Origin: GCA-2687515 sp963582805
Lineage (GTDB): Bacteria > Pseudomonadota > Alphaproteobacteria > Rhodospirillales > UBA2165
Length of the DNA stretch: 20,894 nt
Direction: 5' to 3'
Assembly: GCA_963582805.1 (NCBI GenBank)
Contig: CAUZTZ010000029.1
Location: forward strand, 1 to 20,894
Positions 1-7,778 of the stretch are shown here, piece after piece; positions within the stretch are counted from its first letter, which is position 1, and each line of letters opens with the position of its first letter. Both the position numbers and the translations under genes were made by a program. Under the pieces are notes generated by a model. The model saw nothing but the letters and a program-made list of their open reading frames with translations, ran no database searches and was not told the DNA's origin.

Positions 1-437
1 GCCTGATTGTCGGAAATGCAGGTATTTTGGTGACAAAAGTTGTATATATAAAAGAAGGCGCGACGCGCAATTTCGTAATCGTGGACGCGGCGATGAACGA
101 TCTCCTGCGGCCATCTCTTTATGATGCCCATCACGAGATCGTTCCGCTGGTGGAGCCATCCCCTGGTGGACCTGAAATGTCCGCCGATGTTGTAGGCCCG
201 GTCTGCGAGACAGGCGATACCTTCGCCACCGAATTGACGCTGGCGCGCCTCGAAGCGGGCGATGCGCTCGCCATTCGCAGCGCCGGCGCCTATGGCGCGG
301 TTATGGCTTCGAGTTATAATAGCCGCGCGTTGGTGCCCGAAGTGATGGTCAATGGCGCAGACTTTGCCGTTATCAGGCGGCGCATCGCCACCGAAGACTA
401 TCTGGACTATGAAGACATGCCGAACTGGCTGGAATGA
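1..437 (+). CDS. lysA: Diaminopimelate decarboxylase, C-terminal part (partial at 5' edge)
   Basis: This is the last step of lysine synthesis: PLP-dependent decarboxylation of meso-diaminopimelate to L-lysine in the cytosol. The reading frame is open to the left edge (first full codon at position 3), so only about the last 144 residues are present. They begin LIVGNAGILVTKVVY, a typical LysA stretch. The interface motif CETGDTFA carries the conserved Cys of the CESGD signature. The motif GAYGAVMASSYNSR has the Tyr that contacts PLP and substrate. The protein ends in an acidic tail that includes DYEDM, with a TGA stop. The DUF4175 gene follows after 27 bp on the same strand, a pairing I recall from many alphaproteobacteria. 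A downstream TTG at 27 could be taken as a start, but the family match extends upstream of it, so the gene is truncated by the window and not short. Confidence 0.93.
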   Translation, partial: LIVGNAGILVTKVVYIKEGATRNFVIVDAAMNDLLRPSLYDAHHEIVPLVEPSPGGPEMSADVVGPVCETGDTFATELTLARLEAGDALAIRSAGAYGAVMASSYNSRALVPEVMVNGADFAVIRRRIATEDYLDYEDMPNWLE

Positions 438-464
438 AAGTCATAACAAGAGAAGCCGAGCACC

Positions 465-2972
465 TTGAAAATTAGCCGCGGACCATTTTTCAAATTCTAC
501 CTGATGCTGGCGCGCGCCGGTCTGGCCTTGGAATATCTCTGGCCGGCTTTGTGGCCGGCGGTGGGTTTGGCCGGTTTGTTCATTGCCGCCGCGCTTTTGG
601 ATTTGTTCAGTTTCGTTCCGGTGTGGCTGCATGGGTTGCTGGTCATATCGTTCCTGATCGGTTTTTTCGGCGCCCTGCAAAAAGCCGTTACCCGCATTCC
701 CAATATCCGCGCCGCCGCCGCCCGGCACCGCATTGAGGTTAATTCCGGCCTTGATCACCGGCCGCTGGCGGCGCTCGAAGACGATCTCGCCATCGGCGCC
801 GACGACGCCGACGCCGTCGCCCTTTGGCAGGCGCACCGGCGGCGCATGGAGGAACAGGCGCGTATTTTACGTTTGCGCCTGCCCCATGCGGGCCTCACAA
901 GGCGCGATCCCTGGGCTGTTCGCGTCGGTCTCGCAATATTGCTGGTGGTTGGCGTGTTGGCCGCCGGCAGCGACGGATTTTCCAGGCTGGGGCGGGCGCT
1001 GTTGCCGGAATTGAGCGCGCTTGGCGGCGCCGATACCACCAAGCTGAACCTTTGGATCACGCCGCCCGCCTATACCGGCGAGGCGCCCGTGGTACTGAAA
1101 TCAGGTGCACCGGCAAGCGCCTCGGCGGGCGGCCCGGCGCCGGTCGATGGCCGCCAGGTCTATATCGACATTCCCGCCGGCAGCGCCGTTCTGGCCCAGG
1201 TTTCGGGCGGCGGCGCCGTGCCGGAACTACGCATCGACGAAGCCGCCGAGCCGTTCGCGCGCATCGAAGCCGACAGCTACCATTTGGAAACCAAGCTCAA
1301 CAGGGGCAGCCGGCTGGCCGTGCACCAGCGCGGGCATGAACTGGCGGGCTGGGAATTGAACGTCCGCCAGGACAACGCGCCGAGCATTGAAATTACCGCC
1401 GCCGCCGAAACCTCCCGCCAGTTGCGCGTGCAGATCCCTTACGCCAGCGAAGATGATTACGGTCTCAAGGGCGTCACCCTTTCCATGCGCCGCATCGACG
1501 GGGCGGCGATCCCGGGCGGCGCCGACGAGGTCATCCTCCGCCTGCCGTTGCCGGGCGGCAACCGCAAATTGGTGAAGGGCAAATCCAACCACGATCTGGT
1601 CGCCCATGTCTGGGCCGGGTTGCCGGTGCTGGTGCATCTTCTGGCCACCGATGAGAACGGCCAGACCGGCGTCTCGGCGGTGGAGCCGGTGGTGCTGCCC
1701 GAACGCCGGTTCTCACACCCGGTGGCCAAGGAGATATATGAGCTGCGCAAGCGCTTGTCCGCCGGCGACCGGGACCGGCGCCTGGGCGTCCTGAAGCTTG
1801 ATTCCATCGCCGAAATTCCAGAGCGGTTCGCCGGCAATTACACGGTTTATCTGGCGCTTCGGGTGGCCCGCGAACGCCTGCGCCAGGACCAGCGCGACAT
1901 CGCCGTCTCCGATGTGCAGAAAATACTCTGGGATACCGCGTTACGCCTGGAAGAGGGCCGCGCCTCGGACGCCAGCCGCGATCTGGCCGCCGCCCAGCGC
2001 GCTTTGCGCGAAGCCTTGGACCGGGGCGCCGACATCAAGGAGTTGGAGCGGCTCATGGACGAGGTGCAAAAGGCGCTGCAGAAGTTCATGTCGGCACTGA
2101 TGCGCGAATTGCGTCAGCGCGGCCAGTTGCCGCCCACCGATCCCAACAGCCAAACCACCGATATGCAGGATTTGCAGCGCATGCTCGACCAGATGCGCGA
2201 ATTGATGCGCCAGGGATCGCGCGAGGCCGCCAAGCAATTGATGGCCGAGTTGCAGCGCATGCTGCAAAATTTGCGCGGCGCCCTGGCCCGGCGCGGCCAA
2301 CAGAGCGAACAATCGCGGCGCGCCCAGAAGACCATGCGGGAATTGCGCGGCATCATCCGCCGCCAGCAGAAGCTTTTGGATGAAACCTTCCGGCGCTCCC
2401 GGCCCGGCGGCCAGAGAAAGCCGGGCGAAGAGCGTTCCGAGGCCAACAACGAAGGCCAGGAAGAGCAGCAGGCAATCCGCCGCGAATTGGGTAAAATGAT
2501 GCGCAAATTCGGCGAACAGGCCGGCCAGATTCCGAAAGGCCTGGGCGATGCCGAGCGCGCCATGCGCCAATCCGAACGCGCCTTGGGCCAGGGCCGGCCC
2601 GGCGATTCCATCGATCCGCAAAACCAGGCGCTGGACGCGCTTCGGCGCGGCGCACAGAACTCGGCGCAGGCCTTGGCGCGCCGTTTGGGGCGCGGCGGCG
2701 TCGGACGCGGCCGCTTTGATCCCAGAGGCGGGCGCTTCGGCGCCTTCACCGGGCCCAGGCTTCGCGGCCTCCGCCCCGGCAACCGCGATCCGTTCGGCCG
2801 CCAGCTGGAACAGGGCAGCGCCGGAACGTCCACCGGGCGCGTCAAGATACCGGAAGAGAGCGAGATTCAACGAGCCCGCAAAATCCTCAACGAGCTGCGC
2901 AAGCGCATGGGCGACCAATGGCGCCCGGAGCTGGAGCTCGAATATATCGAACGGCTGCTAAAGCGGTTCTAG
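465..2972 (+). CDS. DUF4175 / TIGR02302-type membrane protein (alphaproteobacterial low-complexity family)
   Basis: This is an 835-residue protein of unknown biochemical role. The N-terminus has two hydrophobic segments (about residues 27-45 and 52-71), a charged stretch, and a third membrane segment (about 150-168). A probable extracytoplasmic region (170-430) carries TPPAYTGEAP, the family hallmark. The C-terminal half is a long Gln/Arg/Leu-rich helical region (about 430-640), probably coiled coil, and then a Gly/Arg-rich low-complexity stretch (about 730-780). The start is TTG at 465, preceded by GAGAAG with suitable spacing. The conserved-looking ALEYLWPALWP motif begins soon after, so a start at Met14 would cut family sequence. 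It sits between lysA (a diaminopimelate-pathway gene) and the ftsEX cluster, which suggests an envelope role, but that is inference. Family assignment is from recalled resemblance. Confidence 0.85.
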   Translation: MKISRGPFFKFYLMLARAGLALEYLWPALWPAVGLAGLFIAAALLDLFSFVPVWLHGLLVISFLIGFFGALQKAVTRIPNIRAAAARHRIEVNSGLDHRPLAALEDDLAIGADDADAVALWQAHRRRMEEQARILRLRLPHAGLTRRDPWAVRVGLAILLVVGVLAAGSDGFSRLGRALLPELSALGGADTTKLNLWITPPAYTGEAPVVLKSGAPASASAGGPAPVDGRQVYIDIPAGSAVLAQVSGGGAVPELRIDEAAEPFARIEADSYHLETKLNRGSRLAVHQRGHELAGWELNVRQDNAPSIEITAAAETSRQLRVQIPYASEDDYGLKGVTLSMRRIDGAAIPGGADEVILRLPLPGGNRKLVKGKSNHDLVAHVWAGLPVLVHLLATDENGQTGVSAVEPVVLPERRFSHPVAKEIYELRKRLSAGDRDRRLGVLKLDSIAEIPERFAGNYTVYLALRVARERLRQDQRDIAVSDVQKILWDTALRLEEGRASDASRDLAAAQRALREALDRGADIKELERLMDEVQKALQKFMSALMRELRQRGQLPPTDPNSQTTDMQDLQRMLDQMRELMRQGSREAAKQLMAELQRMLQNLRGALARRGQQSEQSRRAQKTMRELRGIIRRQQKLLDETFRRSRPGGQRKPGEERSEANNEGQEEQQAIRRELGKMMRKFGEQAGQIPKGLGDAERAMRQSERALGQGRPGDSIDPQNQALDALRRGAQNSAQALARRLGRGGVGRGRFDPRGGRFGAFTGPRLRGLRPGNRDPFGRQLEQGSAGTSTGRVKIPEESEIQRARKILNELRKRMGDQWRPELELEYIERLLKRF

Positions 2973-2977
2973 AGCGG

Positions 2978-3187
2978 TCAGGACTGCGCCACCCGGCCGA
3001 GGCAATGGCCGGCGAGGGTCATACATCCCCGGCGGAGGCTGAGGCAGGTTTCGACCAGTAGATCCGATTTCATCTTGAACTGTTGATTACGCGACTGGAT
3101 CCATCCCGGAGGATGGCGACGCGCCACGGGTACGGGCACAGCGCCCGCCCGGTGGCGCATCCCACCGGTGGCTTTGTTGATCGGCAT
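2978..3187 (-). CDS. Small hypothetical protein with strong Shine-Dalgarno
   Basis: This is a 69-residue ORF, convergent with the DUF4175 gene and ending 5 bp from its stop. On the reverse strand the start ATG is preceded by GGGAGGGTCGTT, a near-ideal Shine-Dalgarno with about 6 nt spacing. That is the main reason to think it is translated. The N-terminal half is basic and Pro/Arg-rich (VPVPVARRHPPGW). The C-terminal half is a probable amphipathic helix with three cysteines exactly seven residues apart (C48, C55, C62, pattern C-x6-C-x6-C). There is no signal peptide or clear membrane segment. I recognise no family. The underlying DNA has several local inverted repeats (for example CGCCACGGG near 3120 with CCCGGTGGCG near 3149), so it could instead be a structured intergenic element that happens to be open. 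Confidence 0.42.
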   Translation of the reverse strand: MPINKATGGMRHRAGAVPVPVARRHPPGWIQSRNQQFKMKSDLLVETCLSLRRGCMTLAGHCLGRVAQS

Positions 3188-3321
3188 AACGACCCTCCCA
3201 TATTTCGCCTCATTTTCTGAGGTCCCATGGGAGCGATGCAGGATTTATGCCCAATTAGAGCCGAAAATTGTGCAAGGATTTCAAATGGCTGCCAGCGGCG
3301 GGCACCGGCAATTGCGCCCAG

Positions 3322-3340
3322 CCCGGCAAAAATTGCCGGG
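3322..3340 (-). terminator. Stem-loop just downstream of the zinc-ribbon gene
   Basis: An 8-bp perfect stem (CCCGGCAA / TTGCCGGG) with a 3-nt loop lies 5 bp past the stop of the reverse-strand gene that ends at 3346. There is no T-tract after it on either strand, so it is either a weak or Rho-assisted terminator or an mRNA 3'-end stabilising hairpin. Confidence 0.4.
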
Positions 3341-3345
3341 TACGG

Positions 3346-4374
3346 TTACTTGGCCTTGGGGGCGTCTTCCTTGGGCGCTTTGCTTTCCAGCTCGCCGAAT
3401 GTGACGTCCAAGCGTCTGGCGGTGGGCACAAGATCGATAATCACGGCCGAGAAATCGAACTTCTCGCCGGGCTTCAACAGGCTTTTCTCCGGCGACATGC
3501 TTTCGGTCTGCACCGGCTGGCCGTTGCCGTCGAAGGCATTAATCTGAATAACCGGAACCGGTCTATCAGTGTCCGCAATATTGGTGATGGTGCCCTTGAC
3601 CACGACGGCGTCCTTGCCGCCGCGGGTTTCGCGCACCGGAGCGGCGGTTTTGATATTCAGGCCTTCGCCCGGAATATCCACATGCATGCCGATCCAATCG
3701 TAAAACACGCCATTGGCGCCCGGCCAAAGACCGACTACGGATCCCCGCATAACCACCAGCCCGGCGCCGAGCGCCGCGATAATCACGATAATGATCAGCG
3801 GCATCAGGAGCCGCTTGATCAGGCTCTTTTTCGGCGCGTCGTCCTCGTCATCATCGACGCCTTCCGAGAGGACATTGGGAATCGGATCGGGGTCCGGGAT
3901 ATCGTCGGGATCGAAGTCTTCGTCAAATTCATCTTCGTCGTCGTCATCGATCGAGTGGATATCGCCGAGCGGTTCCGGATCCGGAATTGATTCCAGCGCT
4001 TCTTCGTCAATATCGGTGATATCGGTATCGCCGCTGGCAAACACATCGACGCTTTCAATCTCTTCTTCGGGGCCGAGCATTTGGTCGAGCTCTTCGTCCG
4101 AGGGCAACTCTTCTTCCGGTATCGGCTCCGGCTCAGCCATTGGCGCGGGCTCCGGCTCCAGCTCTGGTATCGGTTCCGGCTCGGGCGGCGTCGGCGGCGG
4201 CGGCGGTGGCGGCGGTGGCGGCGCGGCATATTGTGGCGGCGGCGGTTGCGCGGCGACCGGATACTGATGCCAGATATGCTGGCAATTGAAACAACGAACC
4301 GGGCGCCCGACGGAATCAATCACGACGCCATCGACGGTAAAAGCGGTCTTACAGTTGGGACAGGTTATATGCAT
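3346..4374 (-). CDS. MJ0042-type zinc-ribbon, single-pass membrane protein with DUF3426-like C-terminus
   Basis: This is a 342-residue protein of unknown function. The N-terminus is a zinc ribbon: C5-P-N-C8 and C28-F-N-C31, matching the MJ0042 / zinc_ribbon_5 family. A ten-residue proline run (52-61) follows, then a long Glu/Asp/Pro-rich, probably disordered region to about 180. A basic patch (KKSLIKR) precedes one transmembrane segment (about 189-209), which puts the zinc ribbon in the cytoplasm by the positive-inside rule. The C-terminal 130 residues resemble DUF3426, a beta-rich domain related to FxLYD-type extracytoplasmic domains (KGTITNIADTDRPVPVIQI). The start ATG has AGGT five bases upstream and a possible promoter at 4404-4432. 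It is transcribed divergently from ftsE. The domain layout is common in proteobacteria; the role is not known to me. Confidence 0.85.
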   Translation of the reverse strand: MHITCPNCKTAFTVDGVVIDSVGRPVRCFNCQHIWHQYPVAAQPPPPQYAAPPPPPPPPPPTPPEPEPIPELEPEPAPMAEPEPIPEEELPSDEELDQMLGPEEEIESVDVFASGDTDITDIDEEALESIPDPEPLGDIHSIDDDDEDEFDEDFDPDDIPDPDPIPNVLSEGVDDDEDDAPKKSLIKRLLMPLIIIVIIAALGAGLVVMRGSVVGLWPGANGVFYDWIGMHVDIPGEGLNIKTAAPVRETRGGKDAVVVKGTITNIADTDRPVPVIQINAFDGNGQPVQTESMSPEKSLLKPGEKFDFSAVIIDLVPTARRLDVTFGELESKAPKEDAPKAK

Positions 4375-4403
4375 CGGTACCTGATTCGGATGGGCTATTG
4401 AAC

Positions 4404-4432
4404 CTTATAGGTAATAGCGATTTTCAACGCAA
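4404..4432 (-). promoter_or_regulatory. Possible sigma70-type promoter of the zinc-ribbon gene
   Basis: On the reverse strand TTGCGT (-35) is followed after 17 nt by TATAAG (-10). Transcription would start about 20-25 nt before the ATG at 4374. The -10 matches 5 of 6 consensus bases and the -35 only 3 of 6. A GATTC (GANTC) site at 4383-4387 lies in the predicted leader. Confidence 0.4.
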
Positions 4433-4562
4433 GCTGGCCACGGTCCCCGAAGCCAAAAAACACCTTGGCTTGGGCGCATATGGGCTTATGGATGGAAATC
4501 GGCTAAAATCTGGTTAACGCGTCCCGAAATGGGTTTGGGACGTGGTTTAAGCGGAAATCCGC

Positions 4563-5306
4563 ATGAGTGTTGTCGTCAGCTTCGAAAATGTCGGTTTGCG
4601 CTATGGCCTTGGGCCCGAGGTCTTGCGCGATATCTCCCTCAATTTGGAGGCCGGCTCGTTTCATTTCCTGATCGGCGCGTCGGGCGCCGGCAAATCATCG
4701 TTGTTGCGCCTGATGTATTTGGCGCAGCGCCCGTCGCGTGGGCTTATTTCCCTGTTCGGGCGCGATATTTCGACCCTGCCCCGGCGCGAATTGCCGGCCT
4801 TGCGCCGCCGCATCGGCGTCGTGTTCCAGAATTTCCGCCTGCTTCCCCAGCTTAGCGCCTTCGACAATGTGGCCCTGCCGCTGCGCGTGGTCGGCGTCAA
4901 GCAATCGGAAATTCACCGCCATGTGGAGGAATTACTGAGCTGGGTGGGGCTGCGCGATCATCTGGACGCCAAGCCGGCGACCCTATCGGGCGGGCAACAA
5001 CAACGGGTGGCCATCGCCCGCGCCATCATTTCCAGGCCCAAAATCCTGTTTGCCGATGAGCCCACGGGCAATGTGGACAACCAGATTGCGGCGCGCATTC
5101 TGCATTTGTTTGACGAGCTTAACAAACTGGGCACGACCATCGTTATCGCCACCCATAACGAGGCTTTGATCAGAAAATCCGGGCGCCCGGTGCTGCATCT
5201 GGAAGACGGCGTGATCCGCAGCGCTGCCGATGATGCGGATGCCGGGGCGAGCGCCGATGACTCACCGGCAGCGCGCCTGGCCACCGAAAACGGGCGGCAC
5301 ACGTAA
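4563..5306 (+). CDS. ftsE: Cell division ATP-binding protein FtsE
   Basis: This is the ABC-type ATPase of the FtsEX complex. It sits on the cytoplasmic face with FtsX and, in bacteria generally, controls septal peptidoglycan hydrolase activation. It has 247 residues. Walker A is GASGAGKS (38-45), the Q-loop is VVFQN (86-90), the signature is LSGGQQQR (141-148), Walker B is ILFADEP (161-167) and the H-loop is ATHN (H198). FRLLPQLSAFDNVALPL is typical of FtsE/LolD-type ATPases; adjacency to ftsX decides for FtsE. The C-terminus has an extra acidic/Ala tail beyond the core. The ATG is preceded by GCGGAAATCCGC, a small perfect hairpin that could partly mask the ribosome binding site. A 6-bp stem (CGTCCC 4520-4525 / GGGACG 4537-4542) lies in the leader. 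ftsX begins one base after the stop. Confidence 0.96.
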   Translation: MSVVVSFENVGLRYGLGPEVLRDISLNLEAGSFHFLIGASGAGKSSLLRLMYLAQRPSRGLISLFGRDISTLPRRELPALRRRIGVVFQNFRLLPQLSAFDNVALPLRVVGVKQSEIHRHVEELLSWVGLRDHLDAKPATLSGGQQQRVAIARAIISRPKILFADEPTGNVDNQIAARILHLFDELNKLGTTIVIATHNEALIRKSGRPVLHLEDGVIRSAADDADAGASADDSPAARLATENGRHT

Positions 5307-5307
5307 A

Positions 5308-6189
5308 ATGGCCATCGGGCGCAGCGCCATCCCGTTCGGCAGCGACGATGCCTCGCGCTTCCTGCCGTGGATGCTGGCCTTTATGGTCTATCTGGCGGCC
5401 CTCGCGGTCGCCGGTCTGTTTATCCTGGCCGACGTGACCGATAAGTTTGATCGCGGCATTGAAAACACCCTGACCATCCAGATACCGGTATCGGACAGCA
5501 CCTTGAGCGATGACCGCAAAGTCGCCGCCGTATTGGCCCGCTTGCGCCGCACGCTGGGCATCGAGCGCGCCGAAGCGCTGAGCCGGTCCCAGGTGGCGGG
5601 CTTGCTGAAGCCCTGGCTGGGCGCCACCGCCGCTTCCGGGCAATTGCCGCTGCCCCGGGTGATCGACGTTACGGTGGACCGGGGCAAAGGCTTCCGGGTG
5701 GAAACTGTGCGGGGTGCCTTGGAGCCCATCGTCCCCGGCATCGTCATCGACGATCATGGCGCCTGGCTCGGTGATTTTTTAGCGGCCGTCCGGGGCGCCG
5801 AGATGATCGCTATCGCGGTTGTCTTCCTGATCTGCCTGATCACCGTGATCATGGTGATCTTCACCACCCGCACCGGCTTGGGGCTGCACCGGGAAACCAT
5901 CGAGATCATGCATTTTGTTGGCGCCCGGGATTCCTACGTGGCCCGCCAGTTTGCGCTGCGCTTCAGCCTGATGGGTTTCAAGGGCGCCTTGATCGGCCTT
6001 GCCATTGCCGTTCCGACGCTGTTGCTATTATCGGTCATCGCCAAAAATTCCGGCATTGGATTGATACCGGACTTCGAATTGACCACGGCGGCCTGGGTCA
6101 GTATCGCAAGTACGGTGCCGGCGTCGTCGCTGATCGCCATGATGACGGCGCGCGCCACGGTGATAAAATCGCTCACCCAGATGGTATAA
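5308..6189 (+). CDS. ftsX: Cell division membrane protein FtsX
   Basis: This is the permease-like partner of FtsE, 293 residues from the ATG at 5308. It has the FtsX layout: a short cytoplasmic N-terminus, TM1 (about 20-42), a periplasmic domain of about 130 residues, and three C-terminal TM segments (AIAVVFLICLITVIMVIF, LMGFKGALIGLAIAVPTLLL, and the last near the C-terminus). The motif FVGARDSYVARQFALRF before TM3 matches the FtsX-type core. The frame is open further upstream (ATG at 5230), but that would add 26 residues overlapping the end of ftsE with no recognisable family sequence. The 5308 start places DASRFLPW about 14 residues in, as in related alphaproteobacteria. The YdcF-like gene follows after 4 bp, so translation is probably coupled. 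Confidence 0.93.
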   Translation: MAIGRSAIPFGSDDASRFLPWMLAFMVYLAALAVAGLFILADVTDKFDRGIENTLTIQIPVSDSTLSDDRKVAAVLARLRRTLGIERAEALSRSQVAGLLKPWLGATAASGQLPLPRVIDVTVDRGKGFRVETVRGALEPIVPGIVIDDHGAWLGDFLAAVRGAEMIAIAVVFLICLITVIMVIFTTRTGLGLHRETIEIMHFVGARDSYVARQFALRFSLMGFKGALIGLAIAVPTLLLLSVIAKNSGIGLIPDFELTTAAWVSIASTVPASSLIAMMTARATVIKSLTQMV

Positions 6190-6193
6190 GCGC

Positions 6194-6820
6194 ATGAATT
6201 TTGCACCGCGCGCACGGTCGGTCGGGCGGCGCCGTCTGATTACGGCAGGCACCGTCATTGTGATTGCCATCGGCGTCTGGCTGGGCGGTATCTTCGCCTT
6301 CGTCGCCCTGATCCCGCTGGCCAAGCCAGGCGTCGATACCAAGACCGATGCCATTGTTGTGCTGACCGGCGGTTCCGGCCGGCTGAACGCGGGGCTGACG
6401 CTTCTATCATCGGCGCGCGCCAAGAAATTATTTGTATCGGGGGTTTACCGGGGCGTCGATGTGCAGACCTTGCTGGAAATCTCGCGCCGCGATCCGGAGG
6501 GGCTGGCCTGCTGCATCGTGCTTGGCTACGCGGCGGGCTCGACGGCGGGCAACGCCGACGAGACCGCGGCATGGCTGGCGGCGGAAAAATACGCCTCGGT
6601 GCGGCTGGTGACCGCCAGCTACCACATGCCGCGCAGCCTGTTGGAATTTCGCCACGCCATGCCCGCCATGACCATCATTCCGCATCCGGTATTTCCGCCC
6701 CGCTTTAAGCGCCGACAATGGTGGCGTTGGCCGGGCACGGCGCGGCTGATCCTAGCCGAGTTCCATAAATATATCGGCGCCGGCATGGCCCACGCCATCG
6801 ACAAATTGACGCCCGGTTGA
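6194..6820 (+). CDS. YdcF family protein (DUF218), membrane anchored
   Basis: This is a 208-residue protein of the DUF218/YdcF (SanA/ElyC-like) family. Members are tied to envelope integrity in other bacteria, but no reaction is settled. One N-terminal membrane anchor (about 16-40) precedes the DUF218 fold (52-190). Family signatures visible are DAIVVLTGGSGRLNAGLTLL (start of the domain), the central TAGNADETAAWLA, and VTASYHMPRSLLEF followed by HPVFP. It lies 4 bp after ftsX and 12 bp before the acyltransferase gene, in one forward operon, a context that fits an envelope role. The start ATG at 6194 is the only sensible one given the anchor. Confidence 0.9.
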   Translation: MNFAPRARSVGRRRLITAGTVIVIAIGVWLGGIFAFVALIPLAKPGVDTKTDAIVVLTGGSGRLNAGLTLLSSARAKKLFVSGVYRGVDVQTLLEISRRDPEGLACCIVLGYAAGSTAGNADETAAWLAAEKYASVRLVTASYHMPRSLLEFRHAMPAMTIIPHPVFPPRFKRRQWWRWPGTARLILAEFHKYIGAGMAHAIDKLTPG

Positions 6821-6832
6821 TAAAGCCGTCCG

Positions 6833-7600
6833 ATGATTTTGCGCGCATTGATATTCAACATCCTGTTTTTCGGCCAGGCGGCCTTGACGCTTTTATTCGG
6901 CTGGGCGTTTCTTTGGATGTCGATGGCCAATTACCGCCGTTACATCGCCCTATGGGCGCACTTCGCCAATTTCCTGGTGCGCCGCCTGTTGGGTGTCCAG
7001 GTGGCGTTCCGGGGCACCGAGAATATTCCCGATGAGGCGGTCATCTATGCCTGCAAGCATCAATCGGCTTGGGATACCACATTGTTTCTCTGGCTCGATG
7101 CGGACAACGCCTATGTGATGAAAGCCTCGCTCGGACGTATCCCGTTCTGGAGCTGGTACGTGCAGCATTGCGGCCACATCCTGATCGATAGGAGCGGCGG
7201 CGCAGGCGCCATGCGCGACATGATCCGCAAAGCCAACGCCATATTGGCGGACAACCGCTCGATCGTCATATTTCCGGAAGGCACCCGCACGCCGCCCGGC
7301 GGGCCCGGCAAGTACCATCCCGGCATCGCCGCTTTGTACACCCAATCGGACGCCAAGGTGGTGCCGATCGCCTTGAATTCGGGCCTCTTTTGGCCGCGCC
7401 AAAGCTTTCGCAAATATAAGGGCCGCCTGATTGTCGAGTTTCTGCCGCCCATGCCGGACGGTCTGAAAAGCCGGGAATTCATGACCCAGTTACAGGATCG
7501 CATCGAAACCGCCACCCGACTGCTGGAATCCGAATTTGATCAGCCTGCCGGGGATAAGTCCGGAAAGGCCAGCCTGCAATCCGCGCATAAGCCGAAATAA
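6833..7600 (+). CDS. plsC: 1-acyl-sn-glycerol-3-phosphate acyltransferase (PlsC/LPLAT family)
   Basis: This enzyme moves an acyl chain from acyl-ACP or acyl-CoA to lysophosphatidic acid, giving phosphatidic acid for phospholipids at the inner membrane. It has 255 residues. A hydrophobic N-terminal anchor (about 5-32) is followed by the LPLAT domain. The catalytic HX4D box is H76-QSAW-D81, block II is around GRIPFWSWYV, block III is FPEGTR (147-152), and block IV is VPIALNSG. The C-terminal 25 residues are Lys/Ser-rich and not conserved-looking. It is the last gene of the ftsE-ftsX-ydcF-like-plsC run. I saw no clear terminator after it. A genome can hold several PlsC paralogues, so the exact acceptor is uncertain. 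Confidence 0.9.
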   Translation: MILRALIFNILFFGQAALTLLFGWAFLWMSMANYRRYIALWAHFANFLVRRLLGVQVAFRGTENIPDEAVIYACKHQSAWDTTLFLWLDADNAYVMKASLGRIPFWSWYVQHCGHILIDRSGGAGAMRDMIRKANAILADNRSIVIFPEGTRTPPGGPGKYHPGIAALYTQSDAKVVPIALNSGLFWPRQSFRKYKGRLIVEFLPPMPDGLKSREFMTQLQDRIETATRLLESEFDQPAGDKSGKASLQSAHKPK

Positions 7601-7720
7601 CATCACCGAATCAATGTCTTAGGTCCCGGCGCGATTGTGCATATGTTAGTGGAAACAAACCGAGAACTTTTTAGTTGACGGTGGCCCGCGACATGATTTA
7701 TTTTAACCAAGTGCCAGCGC

Positions 7721-7748
7721 AGGGGCGGATATTCACCCCGCCGCCCCT
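7721..7748 (+). other. GC-rich stem-loop in the leader of the class II reductase gene
   Basis: The 178-bp gap between plsC and the reductase holds an 8-bp perfect stem (AGGGGCGG / CCGCCCCT) with a 12-nt loop, about 30 bp before the ATG. No T-tract follows. It may be a leader structure or a plsC-operon terminator. A TTGACG at 7675-7680 could be a -35 box, but I see no convincing -10 at 16-18 bp, and I found neither a cobalamin riboswitch B12 box nor an NrdR box here. Confidence 0.35.
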
Positions 7749-7778
7749 AGGCACCCCAGGACCGCACGCCGTTAGAGC

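Noticed and set aside
1941..2918. A 325-codon reverse frame inside the DUF4175 gene
   Set aside because: Antisense shadow of the Gln/Arg-rich coiled coil; gives Leu/Ala-rich low complexity only.
3713..4267. A Ser/Gly-rich forward frame of 184 codons
   Set aside because: It is the complement of the Asp/Glu/Pro-rich region of the zinc-ribbon gene.
5230..5307. Upstream ATG starts for ftsX overlapping ftsE
   Set aside because: The added 26 residues show no FtsX similarity. ATG 5308 gives the usual N-terminus.
7601..7778. Cobalamin riboswitch or NrdR boxes upstream of nrdJ
   Set aside because: No B12-box-like GCCACTG or paired NrdR motif by eye, and the region is short for a full riboswitch. 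An Infernal run would settle it.
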